Below the pieces are notes generated by a model that saw only the letters and a list, made by a program, of their open reading frames with translations, was not told the DNA's origin and ran no database searches. From Phalacrocorax aristotelis (taxonomy: Eukaryota; Chordata; Aves; Suliformes; Phalacrocoracidae), in the NCBI RefSeq assembly GCF_949628215.1, contig NC_134288.1:8811682-8875681 (forward strand): a stretch of DNA of 64,000 nucleotides, in the 5' to 3' direction. A program made the position numbers and the translations under genes. Positions 12,746 to 26,300 of this stretch are shown in pieces. Position 1 is the stretch's first letter. Each line of letters begins with the position of its first letter.

Positions 12746-14894
12746 CAGGGGGTATGCAGCTAGAGGGCATGAGTGCAAGAACTTGCCCAGTCTAGCACTG
12801 CAAGAAGGGTTGCTGGGGCACAGAGCTGTCCTACAAGACCCACGCTAGCATAAGTAGCATTACCATCTCATCTTATGCTTTCCAGCATAGCAGAGCTGGG
12901 TAATTGCTTTGTCTATCAGAGCTCCTTGCATTAACAGGCAGTAATTGGCACCTGTGTTAAAGAGCCTGGTTTCAATTACTGCTGAATGCAGCTCAAACTC
13001 CAGAGCTGGGAGATTACATGGGGGAGGAGCGGTAATGCTCATGTTTACTCTCTGTCTTTCCACCAGGTGTTCCTCTTCCCCCAGGGATGAAGCTTTTGCA
13101 TTTCTTGCGTGTGCCTTGGATCTGCAAAACCACCAGCAAGGGCTGCATGGGAAGCGTAATGGTGTGCCTCTCAGGAGCACAGAGAGCAGGCATAGCTGGC
13201 ACGGTGCTCAACCCTATTCTTTTTCATGTGGATGTTTCTTACAGAAGCCTCTACTACAAGTCCTTCACTGAATGGTGGGCTAGCAAGGTATGGGAGGGAA
13301 TTCGTGTAGATGGTGGTGTTCTCCCAGCCCCATGCAACAACAATCCTGGGAGCTTTCCCAGACTCTCAGCTATACATCTCTCTTTGGCTTCCCCTGCGTC
13401 AGCACTCCCCTGTGTGTTGGGCTCAGCCACCTCCTGCTGCCATTCATCATTTCTGATCCAATAACTTACAGCACCGTTAAAATGCACAGGGAATTGTTTT
13501 CTGTGTTTTAGAGCCATGAGCCCTTAAATTTCCATTTGTTTAGTGGGTGATGAATGGGCAGTTGTGGTTGGTGCTGGAGCCATGTGGAGAGCAGAGCAAC
13601 TAGTGCTCCCTCTCACAAGCTTTGCACCAGGGGCATTATCAGTTTGTGAGGCAACAGCTGTCTGGGGCTCCCTTTCCAACAAAACTCCCTGGTTCAGTTC
13701 CTCACAGGGGTCAAGAGAAGGGTTTGGAGGGGCTAAGGCAGAACACTTGGGCTTTATTTCTGCTCTGTGGGGAGACTTTTATGCCTGATGTCTGGGAGGG
13801 CAGAGGGAGCTGCTGTTTGGGGTGCCAAAGCCAGGACAATCAGTTGTGCTACAGAAGCACCGCTAGGAGTCTCGGGCCCTTCAGCTGCCTGAAAGACTGA
13901 TTCAGATAGTGGGTAGGAGCCCTTACATTGGGAAATGGGGATAAATGGAGATCCTCAGCTCAGAGTGCGGGCAGTGGAACAAGGAAGAAGGCTGGAATGG
14001 GTGGCAGAAGTGCAGAGGGCTGGCTACAGGCATCTGGGGAAAGACTGTGCTGGCATCCAAGAAATGCTATAGCTTAGCAGCTTCCCAGCGGCAGGAGAAG
14101 TCTTTCTTGATGCTGGTGGCTCTTGTAAGATAGCCATTGCTCATAGTGAGGTCCAGGACTGCTGGGAACAGTCACCAGCAATCCTTGGGGAGGCTGGCCC
14201 TGAGCAACCCCAGCATACAGCAATGGGGAAGACACAACTTGTTTGAGATGGCAGCTGTTGTCCAGTGCTGAGAATGGTCATCCTGAAGACAGTGAGTTAT
14301 TTATCACTTATCTGTATGTGTTTCCGTGCCAGTCAGTCCATCTTCAACTAATGGACTCTTTGCTGGGTCTGTGCTGCTTTTGCCTTTCTTCTCCCCAGTA
14401 ACCTGGAGGCAAAGGCTGCACCTGCACCACAATGCTTAAACTGTGGAGATGTGGGGCATGTGGGGGGCATGGCTTGCTTCCTTCTTTCTCTGTGTGCCTG
14501 TGTTCTTGCAAATGTAGTTTTAAGTCAGTCTTACAGCACTTTGGACCTGTATAATGGTTTTAACACTGGATGTAAGCTTTGCTGCATGGCTTTTGTCCTA
14601 CAGTGTGAGTCTAAGTCCTGCCTTGAGCTCTAATAAATTCCTGATCTAAGCTGCTCTGCCTGCACTGCTGATGCATTTTAGTTTTTCCCCTTTTCCCTCT
14701 CTCTTCAGGCTGCAGGCCACTGGGAAAAGAGGCCCCTAGCTCTGTTCTCCTGCTCCAAGGCACAGTGCAGCAGCCATTCCACTACCCTGTACCTCCAGTG
14801 CTTGCATAAGTGGCAGGAGTAGGCACAGAAGGAGTTAAACAGTGCTGGAAAAATTGGTATTTAATCCATTGCTGTCCCTTCTAGCAAACCTAGA

Positions 14895-14985
14895 TGGGAA
14901 AATGCCTCCCTGTTGGAAATAGCGCCTCTCGGAAATGGAAATGCAGGATGGCTGGGGATTAGGGTGCCTATCGCTGGAAATGGGT
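14895..14985. promoter_or_regulatory. Cluster of GGAAAT motifs
   Basis: GGAAAT occurs at 14915, 14931, 14937 and 14976, with a related GGGAAAAT at about 14897. All are in the same orientation within 90 bp. GGAA cores are bound by ETS, NFAT and STAT factors. The cluster could be a small enhancer or a coincidence. Confidence 0.13.
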
Positions 14986-17104
14986 TTCTTATCGTCTCTC
15001 TGAGCTGAATTGGTGGGACAGCCTCTGAAAATTGAATTGCCTTCCCTGTTTTTCTCTCTGCCACTGCATTTCTCCTGTGCTCCAGCATTACACCCACCTT
15101 CCCAGCCTCCAGCCTCCCTTGTCCCCATCCGCAGCAGAGCAGAGCCTGCCTCCGAGAGGGTGCGTGTCTGTGGAGAGGGACTGTCCCAGCTGGAAGGTGG
15201 GCAGGACTGGCTACCTCTGGGAAGATTCATCCTTTGGTTGCTTAAGGCCAGGAGGGTGTAGTCCCTCTTTCCAAGCTTCCCTCTCACCTTGCAAGGACAG
15301 TAGTAGCCTGCCACAGCCCAGTTTAGGGCAGCATGAGTGAAGGTGTGAAGCTATCAGAAGATATCAGACACAACTAGAAACGAGAGCTGGGGGCAGGGCA
15401 GGGGGGAGGCAGAGGGAAAGGTAAGGGTAGCTGGAACAGATCAAGGAGACACCAGGTTGAACACATCAGAGCAGGAATGAGAATGACTCCATAAGACTAG
15501 GAGCAGCCTGAACCCTAGGTCTTTGCTCTGTTAGCTGGAAGCATCTCCATCAGTGCTCAGGCTCTGTCCTGGGATGGCCAAGGTGGCTCTTTCAGTTCTT
15601 CCTCATAGGTCTGTTCATGGTTTGAAATGTCCCACACCACAAGCACCAGTCAGCCTGTACCCAGCTCTGTGTTGGCTCCAGGTGTCCCCACAGAGCCTAG
15701 GCAGTTCACCGCTCCCCGGGCCCAAAGCAGGTTAGGCTGAACACGGACTGAAAGCTTTCTCACTGTGCAGACTGCAGACCACAGCCAAGGATGTGGGTAT
15801 GCTGGCTGTGGGTGTCCAGGCATAGTGTCAGGGATTTCTTTTAAGGTTTTTGTTTCCATGTTTTGGTTTGGGGATAATTCTGTTTTACTGAGCTGTATTT
15901 TACCATAGGTTGCCAGTGCCCGATTTCATCCTTGTCTCTGTCACAGTATGTTTTTTGGAGGAATTTCCCATCTCTGTTAGAGTTACGTGTAAGCCATAAG
16001 CACAAGAGGTGCTGACTGAACACCTGTCAATGGCTTTTCAATGTACCAACATGCAGCTGTGGGTGCTGCTCCAATGCATAGGTGCTGCCCTTGATTCTTC
16101 ATCTGCCAGAACACATTGAGTTTGAAAATAAAAAATATTCAGGACTAACTGGGGAGTTTTTTTGCTGCTTTTACAGGGCTACCATCCGTGGTTAATGGAA
16201 TCTGAAGCAGGACTCTCTTTCAGAATAGCCCCTCTGCACTGAGCTGGAACGCATAAAGTAATTGCTGGCCATCAGGGCAAAGCCCTAGCTAAGGGCCTGG
16301 TTCCTCTTGCGAGAGCAGGCTTTGCTCAGGTTGCATGGGCTTGCTCTCTGCCATCTGAAAGGGTAGAAGTCCTCCCTTCTTCCTGTTCTTGCCCTCTGCT
16401 GAAGGACTGACTCAAATTGCTGACAAATAATGGGAACTTTGATTGTACAAGTGTTTCCTTACATGCTGAGGGGTAACTGCAGCCAGGTCTAGCCTCATCA
16501 GAGGGGTGGGGAGCCTTTATCTCCGCAGCAAAGGAAATTATGGACAAAGGCATTATGTTATTTGATGACCCTGTTAAAGAGCTAATTCCTGGAGTAGGAT
16601 GCAGATCTGCCTCTTGATCCCTAGCAGCATCCACACTTGCATGGGGGGACACACTGCTTTGTTACGCATGATGCAAGCTCAACCTGAAGTGGTGGCCTGG
16701 AAAGCAGGGTCAGGGTTGGGGGCAGACCGCTGGCAGCCACAGAGCAATCCTTAACGCAATTTCAGAAAGTTTCATTTTTCCCAGCCCCATATGCTTCTTC
16801 ACAGCCTCAGACCTGCCCCACGGCCCTGTGTGTGGGGAATGGAGCCATGGAGTTACCCCAGAAGTATTTTGCAAGGGGGTCGTTTCCCCAGCTCTTGGTC
16901 CAGGGCCCGGTTCCTTAGTGTCCAGGTCCACCTGCACTCTGGCACAGGAGCGGTCTTTGTGGGGGCCAGCACAGAGCTGCCTGTGTCTCCTGTGGATACG
17001 AAGGGCCACCCAGCTGGGCGCAGCTGTGCCTGGCCTGGATGTGTATTTTGCCCTGTGGGGCCATTGCAGCCCCCTGGGTGTGGTCGTGTGTTTTACAGGT
17101 TATC

Positions 17105-17290
17105 CAAAGCAACTTCTCTTCCATTTTGGACTAAAACTGATAAATCAAGGTGACTTTGGGGAGAGAAATAATTCCTTTCGCAGGATTTGCATAATCCTAG
17201 CTGGTGATATGATAATGGTGTTTGTTAAAGACAGAACACAATGAATTAATACTGTTAAGTTACTGCTGCAAAATGCAAAGCAGGTAATTT
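17105..17290. promoter_or_regulatory. Possible conserved element with octamer site
   Basis: An AT-rich block in GC-rich surroundings contains a perfect octamer ATTTGCAT (17185-17192), the classic POU-factor site. It also has GATATGATAATGG, TGAATTAATAC and TGTTAAGTTACTG nearby. No open frame accounts for it. The composition step and site density suggest a regulatory element, which only cross-species conservation could confirm. Confidence 0.2.
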
Positions 17291-20200
17291 ACTGTGGGTG
17301 CAAGGAAGAGTGTGAGTACAGCAGGCATGGCTGTGGTACCATCAGGCACAGCCAGGGTGTAGCACACAGTCAGCAGCAGTTACTGCTTGCACTCTGCTTG
17401 GCCCTGGCTAGAAGCTGTGCTGAGCCTGTCCAGGGGAGGATTACCTGTTTCAATCCATTTCCCCACTGTGTTTGTGGAGTTGGGACCTGCTTTGCCTCCC
17501 AGATCACTCTGGAGAGCCAGCCCTGCAGGGCCAGTCCCTGCTGGAGGAGGGACAAGGGAGCTGAGGATGACATGCATCATGCTGGTGCTGAAGGGGACCT
17601 CCAGGTACAGAGATGCCCTGGGGGGCTTGCAGTGGTGAGGAGATGGGCCCTGGCACTACACTTCTTGCCACCTTGGCCACCCCCAGCAGCCAAGAGACTT
17701 TGATGCCATTCAGCCCCTAAGAGGTTTTCTTCCCCCTGCGAAGAGTGAAGGCTCTGTGGTAGGTAAGCCAGCCTGGAGACCTGCTGGCTCTAGCCCCAGT
17801 CCTCAGCTTTCACCTTGTGCAGCCAGGCTCAGCTGGGGAGTGGTGCTGCAGGACAAGCAAGGAGGAAGAGCTGGTATGAGGCAGAGGTGGAGAGGCTTGG
17901 GAAAGGTACACTGGTGCCCTACTTGTTCCCTGGGCTGATGCTGCAGTTCCAAAGCCATCCTTGCCTGCCAGACCCCACTGGAATCCTAATGCACCATTTA
18001 TCTCTGCAGCTCCACAGCTCTATCAGAGGGAGATGCTGTGCAGGAGCCAGAGCAGGATTTCAAGCTAATTGGATTCTGTGTCTCCGTGGTTTCCCGTGTA
18101 GGCAGGCGACAGGGATTAGTGCAGTGTTTCTGAGGAATAGAGGAGAGCGAGGATGACCTGCATAGGGATTTCCTCCTGCATAGTCCCCGCTGCTAGCTTC
18201 AGCAAAGGACTTTTTTGGAAAGGCTGTCAAGGTGGAAGGGCCCAAAGCAACATGTCCCCACTTTATGGTAGCACTGCTGTCCGAATCGTTTGTGCTCATC
18301 CTAAATCTTTGAGCCGGGTGCAGTCCCCTTCCCAGGGAAGGAAACAGCTCAAACGCCTCCCGAGCCTGAGCAAGCCTGACAATGGTCTGGTCTCTTCTGC
18401 TAACTCCATGTGGGGAGAACCAGACAGGGAAATCAAAGAAGTGGTAGCTCCTGTGCGTAACCAGCCAGCTGCCTGAGCTTGCTCCCCTTTCCCTCCCCGC
18501 TTCCCTTCCCAGGCCTAGCTGCTGGCTGGGAGCAGTGCGCATTTGAACCTTCTCCCTTCCCCCAAGTTCCTAGCCTTGTTTTAGAGCCTGTCAGGGCGGG
18601 AGCAGGATTCACCTCATTAACACAGATTTATTCCTCTATAAACATTTCATTCCTTTAATTGCAAAGCAGTCATACTGCAGGCAGCAGTGGTAATGGCTCC
18701 ATTTGCACTTGGTGTTGAGGCAGTGCGCCAGGTGTGAGAGCCTGCAGCACAGCACGCGTGGCACACAGCTGAGTGCACATGTAGTTATGACATGCCATGG
18801 TGTCTACGTGTAGAAGTGTGTGCTGTGCAATGCAGGGTCAGCCAGTCTGGATAAGCGTGTGGCCCTGAGCACCCTGCTATCCCAGCAGGTATGTGGTATC
18901 CCTAGTTCTGCAGTAGGGCCAGGGTGTTGCCCACACTGTGGAGAGGAAAGGCAGAGGCCCAGAGGTGCCAAGACCCTGACTCTACAAGCATTGGTAACAG
19001 AACATTGAACGGGCCCACGTCAGCTGTCCCTTTCCCCTGTGCCCACCCTGTGACGTGCACACAGACATAATCACCTTGCTGTGCACCCTGAAAGCTGCCA
19101 GAGTGCTGAGTGCCCAGTGTCTGCTGTGCTGAGGGACAGTCCTCGGGCACCTGGGTGGTGGGATGGAGTCCTGGGGCAGCAAGAGCAAGGCAAGGTCTTC
19201 TCAGGTCTCTGGGGCAAAGGGGTGTGCCTGGGGTCACCGTTTCATGGCTCCTGGTGTGACAGTACATATCTTGGGCTCCCTGAGCTGTCATCTGTGGAAA
19301 AGCATGTTCCCCAGGTCCCATTGCCTTGCCAGATTCAGTACTTGCCCAGACAGCACAGGCTGACCCATGCAGAAAACTGAGGGTGGAGAGAGGGTCTGAG
19401 CCTTCTTTTCTGGTCTAACCCTAACTGAGCGAAGATGCTTCCACCACTACGATCAGGGAGTGATCCCCCAAAGAGATCTGGGATGTGGCCTGTTCCTGCC
19501 CTTGTCGCTTACTCCCCATGGCACTACCAAAATGCCAGAATCTCCTGAAAGCTCCCTGGCAACCCCTCCCTGGCAACAGAGCAGCTCTGGGGCCCCGCTC
19601 AGCGAGGCATCGATGCAGGAGGATGCACCCAGTCAACAGTGTCTGCTGGGCTCTAAATGCAGGGGCGGCAGGTATTTGCCAAACTGCTGTTGCAGTTCAT
19701 GGTCTCTGTTCTTCCACATGTTCATCCAAATGTTAATTTTATGGATGCCTTTATAAATCTTGTGGCTTTCCCCTGTCCACAGGCTACATAGATTTCATCT
19801 TGTTGAGAGGTGACACTTCTGGCCTTTGGTACCAGGCTATCAATTTAATACTCAGAGAGTAATAAAAAACATGGGATCATATTAACTTGTGATTAATCTG
19901 CTGCTCCTTCCTGTAACTCTTTCTGTACCATCTGAAACCCTAGGATGCTGAATAAGTGTTTCAGCTGCCGGCAGAGCCACAGGCTTGGGGCAGCAACAGC
20001 CAGAGACAGCCTCCCAGCTGGAACAGCTACACGGTTTCCAAATGGTGAGCTGCTCCTCTGCTTGCCAAGAAGATGGAGGTTTGCGCCCACCTCTCTGTTA
20101 GACCTGGAAATCTGGAGAAATACGTGTATCCCACCTCTGAGACCCTTCCACGTGTTCTGAGCAGGGCACACCTGCAAGTCTGCCAGCCGCCCAGAGTATT

Positions 20201-20336
20201 GGTTTGCCAGGCTGAAGGGAAAGGCATTTCTCTGCTCGTTGTGAGAGCCTTGCTGCCGAGGAGCCTGGAAGAACACGTTTAGGTCATTCCATCGACATAA
20301 AGGTTAAATGTTTAGCTGCAGCTATTGAAAACAAAG

Positions 20337-20360
20337 CAACAGCAGCAGCAGCAACAACAG
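20337..20360 (+). repeat. Short CAG/CAA trinucleotide repeat
   Basis: Eight CAR triplets occur in a row (CAACAGCAGCAGCAGCAACA...). A polyglutamine reading is possible, but no exon context is visible around it. Confidence 0.85.
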
Positions 20361-23300
20361 CGAAAGAATTGGATGCCTTATCAATGTCTGGGTTTAAGAT
20401 CTGCATCTAAGCACCTACCAGGTATAGTGCACTGAGGTCCTCACGGGACAGCGCCCTGTGCCAAGAGCACTGCCTCGCAGCACTTTTTCACCTGCGGGCA
20501 GCTATGCAACAGCTCAGCCCCACTTCACCCCAGTTGATGGCTTTGCAAAATGGATTTTTGGGCTCAAATTTTTGCCTGGGGATTTTGAAGAAGTGCCTGA
20601 TGTTTTAAAGCACGTCCATATAATTTCTGTGCTCTCTGCTGATTAAGAGGGCCTCTTTATGTTTTAGCCTTACTTTCAGCCTCTCAACCTCTGTGAGAAT
20701 GCCAGTGACCTACTCTTAGAGTTATTTGAATATAGATCCTTTTGTGGATGTAAATAGGAACCTGGAAGAGTCATTTTTTTCTACCCTGCACATCTCCTGT
20801 TTCAGTAAATCAGTAGAATTCTCATACATTTAACTTGCTTTGCAAAAAAATACTTTATAAGTTTATATTTTAGCATCGTAAAGCAGGTTGTCTTATGGAC
20901 AGCATGGCACGCTCCTTTCGTGTCTTCATAACAACTTGCAATACGCATATTATTAAAAGAAAAAACTAAAACCTCATCATGATGCAATATGTTTAACAGT
21001 CCCGTAATGCCTGAATTCCCTCTTCCTGCCACATTTGTGGGCATGTCACAGCAACTATCCTGCTGCCAAGCCATTGTCTCTGGAGTTTGGGCTCACCCTT
21101 TGCAGTCCCAGAAGACCTTCAGAATCCAAGGCAAACAGCAAAAGACACTTTCAAGACACAGGCAGAGGTCCTGCTCCATTCCTCCCTGTGCTCTGTCTCT
21201 CTCTGAGCCTTTCCGTGTCACGCTGTCTCCCCAGAGCCGGAGCTCTTCCAGGCTCTTGCTAGCGCGGTCTGCCTATGATAGGGCTCTTTGTGCTTCAGCT
21301 GTGCTCCAGTCACACCCTGACAGATGAGGGGGCTGCAGGGGCCTTTCCATGCTCAGGAAGGGTTGTTCAGTTTGTAGTCCTGTCTGCAGCATCCAGAGAA
21401 GCACCAGGTGCTCAGAGCCCTCTCTTCCATGCCCAAGGCCAACTCTTTGCTCCATGCAGGAGGCAATGGCTCCTGGCAGCACCTGTGTGAGAGCTGGCGA
21501 GGGGCTATGCTGAACAGGCCTAGGTGCTATGGCTGCCTTGCAGTGGCAGCTGGCACCTCCTTGGGATGGTGCCAGGTGCTCTCGCTCTGGTGCAGGTTGT
21601 TGGCATTAGCTGCTGGTCTGTGTAAACTGCTCTCTATACCCTGTCACCATTTTTTTTATTGGTCTCTGGCAGTTGCTGCCCCTGTTAGATTGAGCATATG
21701 ATCCACTACAATCCACAACCAGCTGGCCCCAGTGATGAGAGAAGCACAGCAGACTGACCCATTGGGGGGACTTCATCAAAAGGCTCACTGGGGAGCCGCC
21801 ATGTGACTCTACTGGCTCAGAAACTGAGCTCCAGTGTGAAGCCTTGGCCCCCACCATGCTGCTGTGCATCAGCCCAGCCACAGGGAGCTGCTGAATGAGG
21901 TGGCTCTGGGGTGCAGGTACCTAGTAAGCATCCAGGTCCCAGCTGAGCTGTCACCTGAGTAGCAGCACCAGATGGATGTGGAAAGCCTTCAAATTCAGCA
22001 CATGATCAATACTAAACTGATCTTATGGAGTCTCTTATAAGATTACCCCAGCCTCATGCATCCAATTGTAAAAAAGTCACTCAGCACACTAGGGAGATGT
22101 GAGAAACGCTGCAGACCCCATTTAGGATGCACAGAGCCAGGGTAAGTGACTTCACAATGGTTTCTTGCAGTAAATAATTCATCTACTTTACATTTGGTTG
22201 TATTGCTACCCCCATGCTCCTGCCTCCATTCCTTTCTACCAGTTTCTCTCTCTTGTCCTGAAATTCCTGTGCTGGGTGGTTTCTGATTCCCTATGACACA
22301 CATGTGTGCTTGTACACACACAGAGGCACAAATCTGTCCTGGTCCAACTTTTACTGATTGCCATACTAGGGAAAGCAATGCTGGGTAGAGATGATGCTGT
22401 TTCATTGCTCAGCGTCAGAACTGGGATGGACTCAGTCCGGGCCCTGGCCTGGCTTTTCCACCGTGGTCTCTGCCCCAGTGCTGCTTTTACATGGTGCCAA
22501 CATGCAGAACTGTTTGGAATGCATTAACGATGCTAATAGTAGTTCTATACTAATTAGTAATGCCATTTGAACAAACTCTCTATGACACAAATTGTCAGCC
22601 AGCCAGGTGCAGAGTAGGGGCTGCAGCTGGCACATAGAGAGTGGCAATGAAGGGGTAGAAAGCTACTCTGGCATGGGACCAGGCTGTGGCAGGCACTCCT
22701 CACCTGGTGCCCATCCAGAAGCCCTGGGTCCCCCATGCAGTCAGAGCCAGGAGGGACAAGGCAGCAGCTGGATGGGACCCAGTACGTGGGGCATGCCGCA
22801 TCTGGGCTACGGTGTCTGCTGGGCTCTGCCCTGATCACACACACCAGTGCGGACTCTGGTGGCCTTGCTGAACCGGACGGCTCACGTGTCAATGCGGATT
22901 GCTACAGCTGCTAAAAACAGGTTGATGGGAGTCACTGCCATGGGATGAAGCCTGTCTGGCCCTGTCAGCTGAGGCAAGGCTGTTACATGCATCTCAAGCC
23001 CTTGGCAGCATGCTAGCTCCTGGGCCATCCTGGTTCTGGATAGTTTTGTAGGAAAGATCGAGTACAAATTGGCATGTGTCTCTTTGAGCTGAAAAATTAT
23101 TGCAGTCTGGAAGAATGTCAGGACAAGCATCACACCTGCTTGTCCTGCCCTTGTTCTGCTCCAGGCAGTTGGTCCTGGCCACTCTGGAGACACAACATGG
23201 GCTCGAAGGACTCTTGGGCCAGGCTTTTGCTGCTCCCTGTAGAAACCATTTTGACTGTGTCTGGAGCCCTGTGGATGCCTTACTGGGAGTGCTCTCATTT

Positions 23301-26300
23301 GCACAGGTGGGTGCTGTGAGTCTCTGATCCCACCTCTGGTTCTGTCCACCTCTGATCACTGTGAAGGGCAGGAGAGTCGATATCATGGTGCCTATGGTCT
23401 GACCCAAACTGTATCTTCAGGAATAGATTGTCCTTTTCAGGTGTTGCCCAGCCATCTCCACTGGCTCTTTTAACACTCCTTCCAGCAAGGAAGCAGGTGA
23501 CCTTTTGGAGAGAAATGGTCCCATCATCAACATGGTATTTTGCATGCTGTCCCCTTGGGATCTATAAGTATAGGCCAAATCAGAGTTATTCTAGTCCTCT
23601 GCTTTGAGAGGTGCCAGAAGGATCCCACCATCTGGGAGGCAGTGGCTGCTCTGGGTGTTTTGGCTCCAGGCCAGACTCCCTGAAATGCCTCCAGGGTGTT
23701 TCTTGAGGTGCCTCTCAGGGGCACCCACCGGGCCCTGGGCTGTTGAGGGCTAGAGTGCCTCGGGCACAAGCTGCTTCGCCAGTTTCTGACCACTGTTCCT
23801 CCTTGCACAGGAATCTGTCAGTCCAAGGCCCCCATGCCTTGGGCATGCAGAGCATTACACTCCCAGCAGCTCCCAGTAGGCACCTGCACATCATGGGCAG
23901 TGTCCCCTGGAGTGACCTCTAGGCAGTGCAAAGGGAGTCTCCACCTGACCTTGGCTGGAGGCTGCCTGTTCTGTTACATCAGCAAAGCCTGGTCCCTAAC
24001 CCGAGATCCTAACCAGGGTGGGTAGGGTAAGGGGGTGCACGCACAGCCCTGCTGGCCCCGCACCGCTCAGCTGGCTGCCAGCAAGTGGAGGGGGATGGAG
24101 GAGCACAGGGCAGGCACCGGGCACCTCTGCTGTCTCTGGGCCAGTCCCTTGAGCAGAGCACTCTGGATACCCCTGCAGATGACAGCTGGTGGCGCTCAGC
24201 ACCTCTGCAGCCATCATCAAGGCTCTGAGTTCGCTTTCCATTCAAGGTGTGTGCCTCAGCCTGACCCCACATGCTTCCCATGGGTTTAGGCATGCAATGC
24301 CCATGGGGCTGGCGGCTGACAGTCCCCCCGTGCCACCAGACAGCAGCCTGCGGATCTGGGGCTGCACACGGCCACGTCAGACTGAGCTGACAGGCCTGGT
24401 GTGAAATAAGATGAATGGGCTGAAGTTGGTGAAAATGATTCTAATTTATAATCTGCTGCTTTGTGGAGCTCCCCAATTAATTCTCCCTAGATACATAAGT
24501 AGGCCACATGTTTGCTTTGCTTCAAATGTAATAAACATTACACTCTGTCCCCTGCTTTTGGTGCCGGTTCCTGTCAGAGCATTAGTCCCTACAGCTAATT
24601 CCTCACACCTGTCTCCCAGGCTCCTGGGACCTAGGCTGAGCATGGGGCGGAAACGCCAGGCTCCAGGAAACTTGTGGCATGGAGAGATAAATTGCTGATC
24701 AAAGGGCTAGTGCACAGTGTCTCTGAATATTTAGTCGCAGGCAAGGCAGCCCAGCCCACTCGGGAAAGGGCTTTGTTCCTGGCTCTGCTCTGCGGCAGCA
24801 AGCAGCTGGGGTGCGATGGGGTGCTGGGATCTGCGCACCCTCAGGCTACAAAGAACTGGCAAAGGGTGGGGTCAGTGGGGTGTGACACCAGTGGGGTGCT
24901 GTTCTTTGCAGCTCTGCGGGGTCTGGCTGTCAGCATAGGGCTGCTGCAGAACCAAGTCACTGGCCTTGTGCAGGAAGTCTCTGGTGCAGAAGTGGCACCT
25001 GCAGCCATCTTCAGGGTAAGTGTGCTGCGTAGCCTCTGCCATGGAGCCAGGCCAGGAGCTCCAGTCCTGTTGCCCAGATCTCCTGGAAAAGCCAGGAAGA
25101 GGTGGGGAGGGTCCCAGCGGTAAGAGGGAGCCTGCCTGGGACATGCATGGCCCTAAAGTGTCAATTGAGATGCCCAAAGAAAGGCCCGTACTGCCTCTAC
25201 AGCCAAAGACAGTACCTCCCAAGAGTTTGGGCGCTGCTGGCCCCAGAAGTGCCCTTACCTTTGTCAGGTAGAAATAGAGGTGACGAGCAGTCCCTTGTTC
25301 CTTCAAAGGCCTCCTATGCATGTAAAAATAGAACCAATCTTGCAATGCCTTGCTGATCCCTCTCACCTCCTTCCTTACCTGCAGTGGATGGAGGCTGATT
25401 CCAGATTTGCTGATAACAAGGGTGCAGAGAGGTTTGCGTGAGAAAAAGCCAAGTAGTGGACCTCGAGCTTTAGTGTGTGTTTTGATTGTTTTGTGACTGA
25501 TCACAATCTTCACTCTCACTGCTCATTGTGGTCTCTCCACCTACCTAACGAGTCAAGACCATCTCACAGGCACTGAGTGTGAAAACCGGTTGAAAAGCCC
25601 AAGTTTTGTCTTTGCCATCACATCTATCCTTCATCTAAATTCCAAGGTTGCCAGGACTGAGGCAGCAAGTTCTGATGCAGAAGCATGCATAAACTTTTGC
25701 TGACTCTCCTGCTTGTCCTGTTGCTTGTGGCTTCCATGGTCCCCGGGCATCAGGAGACCTTTCCCAGACCTTCCTCTCCTTTCCACACCCAGGAAACATC
25801 CTCCATTCTTGCTTACTTGCCCCAGCCTGCTCAGCACCCTGGCCTTGCTCTGGTTGGTTCAGCAGGTGAAGAAGCATAGAGCTGCTTTGCATGTTGAGGT
25901 GCCTTTGGTGGAGGGTGAATGAGTTGGAATCAGTGTGTGCTGGGCGAAGGTTCCCACTTCCATCTGGTTTGATGCAATGATGGCTTATTGATTGCTGTGC
26001 AGAAAGGTGGGGGCAGCTTACTCGGCACTGTGTTTTCACCATCTCCATAGGAAAGAGAACTTTAAAAATCAGTTTGGAGTGTAGTTCGCTCTACACACAG
26101 AGTGAAACAGTGAATTTCAGCGCTCCTGCCACTAACAGCCAGGCCTTGCTCTTCTCTCCCCGGCTTTACCTCTTGCATCCACAGCTTCTCTGCTGGCATC
26201 TCAGTGTAAGCGAAGCACTTGCCTGGCCTTGGGGTCCCATCCTGCCCTGGGTGGTCCAGAGCCAGCCACTCGCGTTCTTCAGTCCTCCTTAGAGCAGGGA

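Larger units (their letters stand above)
12746..24400. other. Non-coding; a few AT-rich blocks only
   Basis: Apart from the small blocks listed separately (14.9, 17.2 and 20.3 kb), I see no repeat family, RNA gene or convincing exon. Open frames stay under 161 codons and encode Pro/Ser/Leu-rich peptides typical of chance frames. The stretch 18600-18700 is AT-richer, with TTAATT and TATAAA strings. A donor-like AGG|GTAAGT near 22141 has no supporting frame. Confidence 0.45.

Noticed and set aside
24872-25519. 215-codon minus-strand frame
   Set aside because: No domain, overlapping plus-strand frames are equally open, and the length is within what chance gives in 64 kb at this composition.
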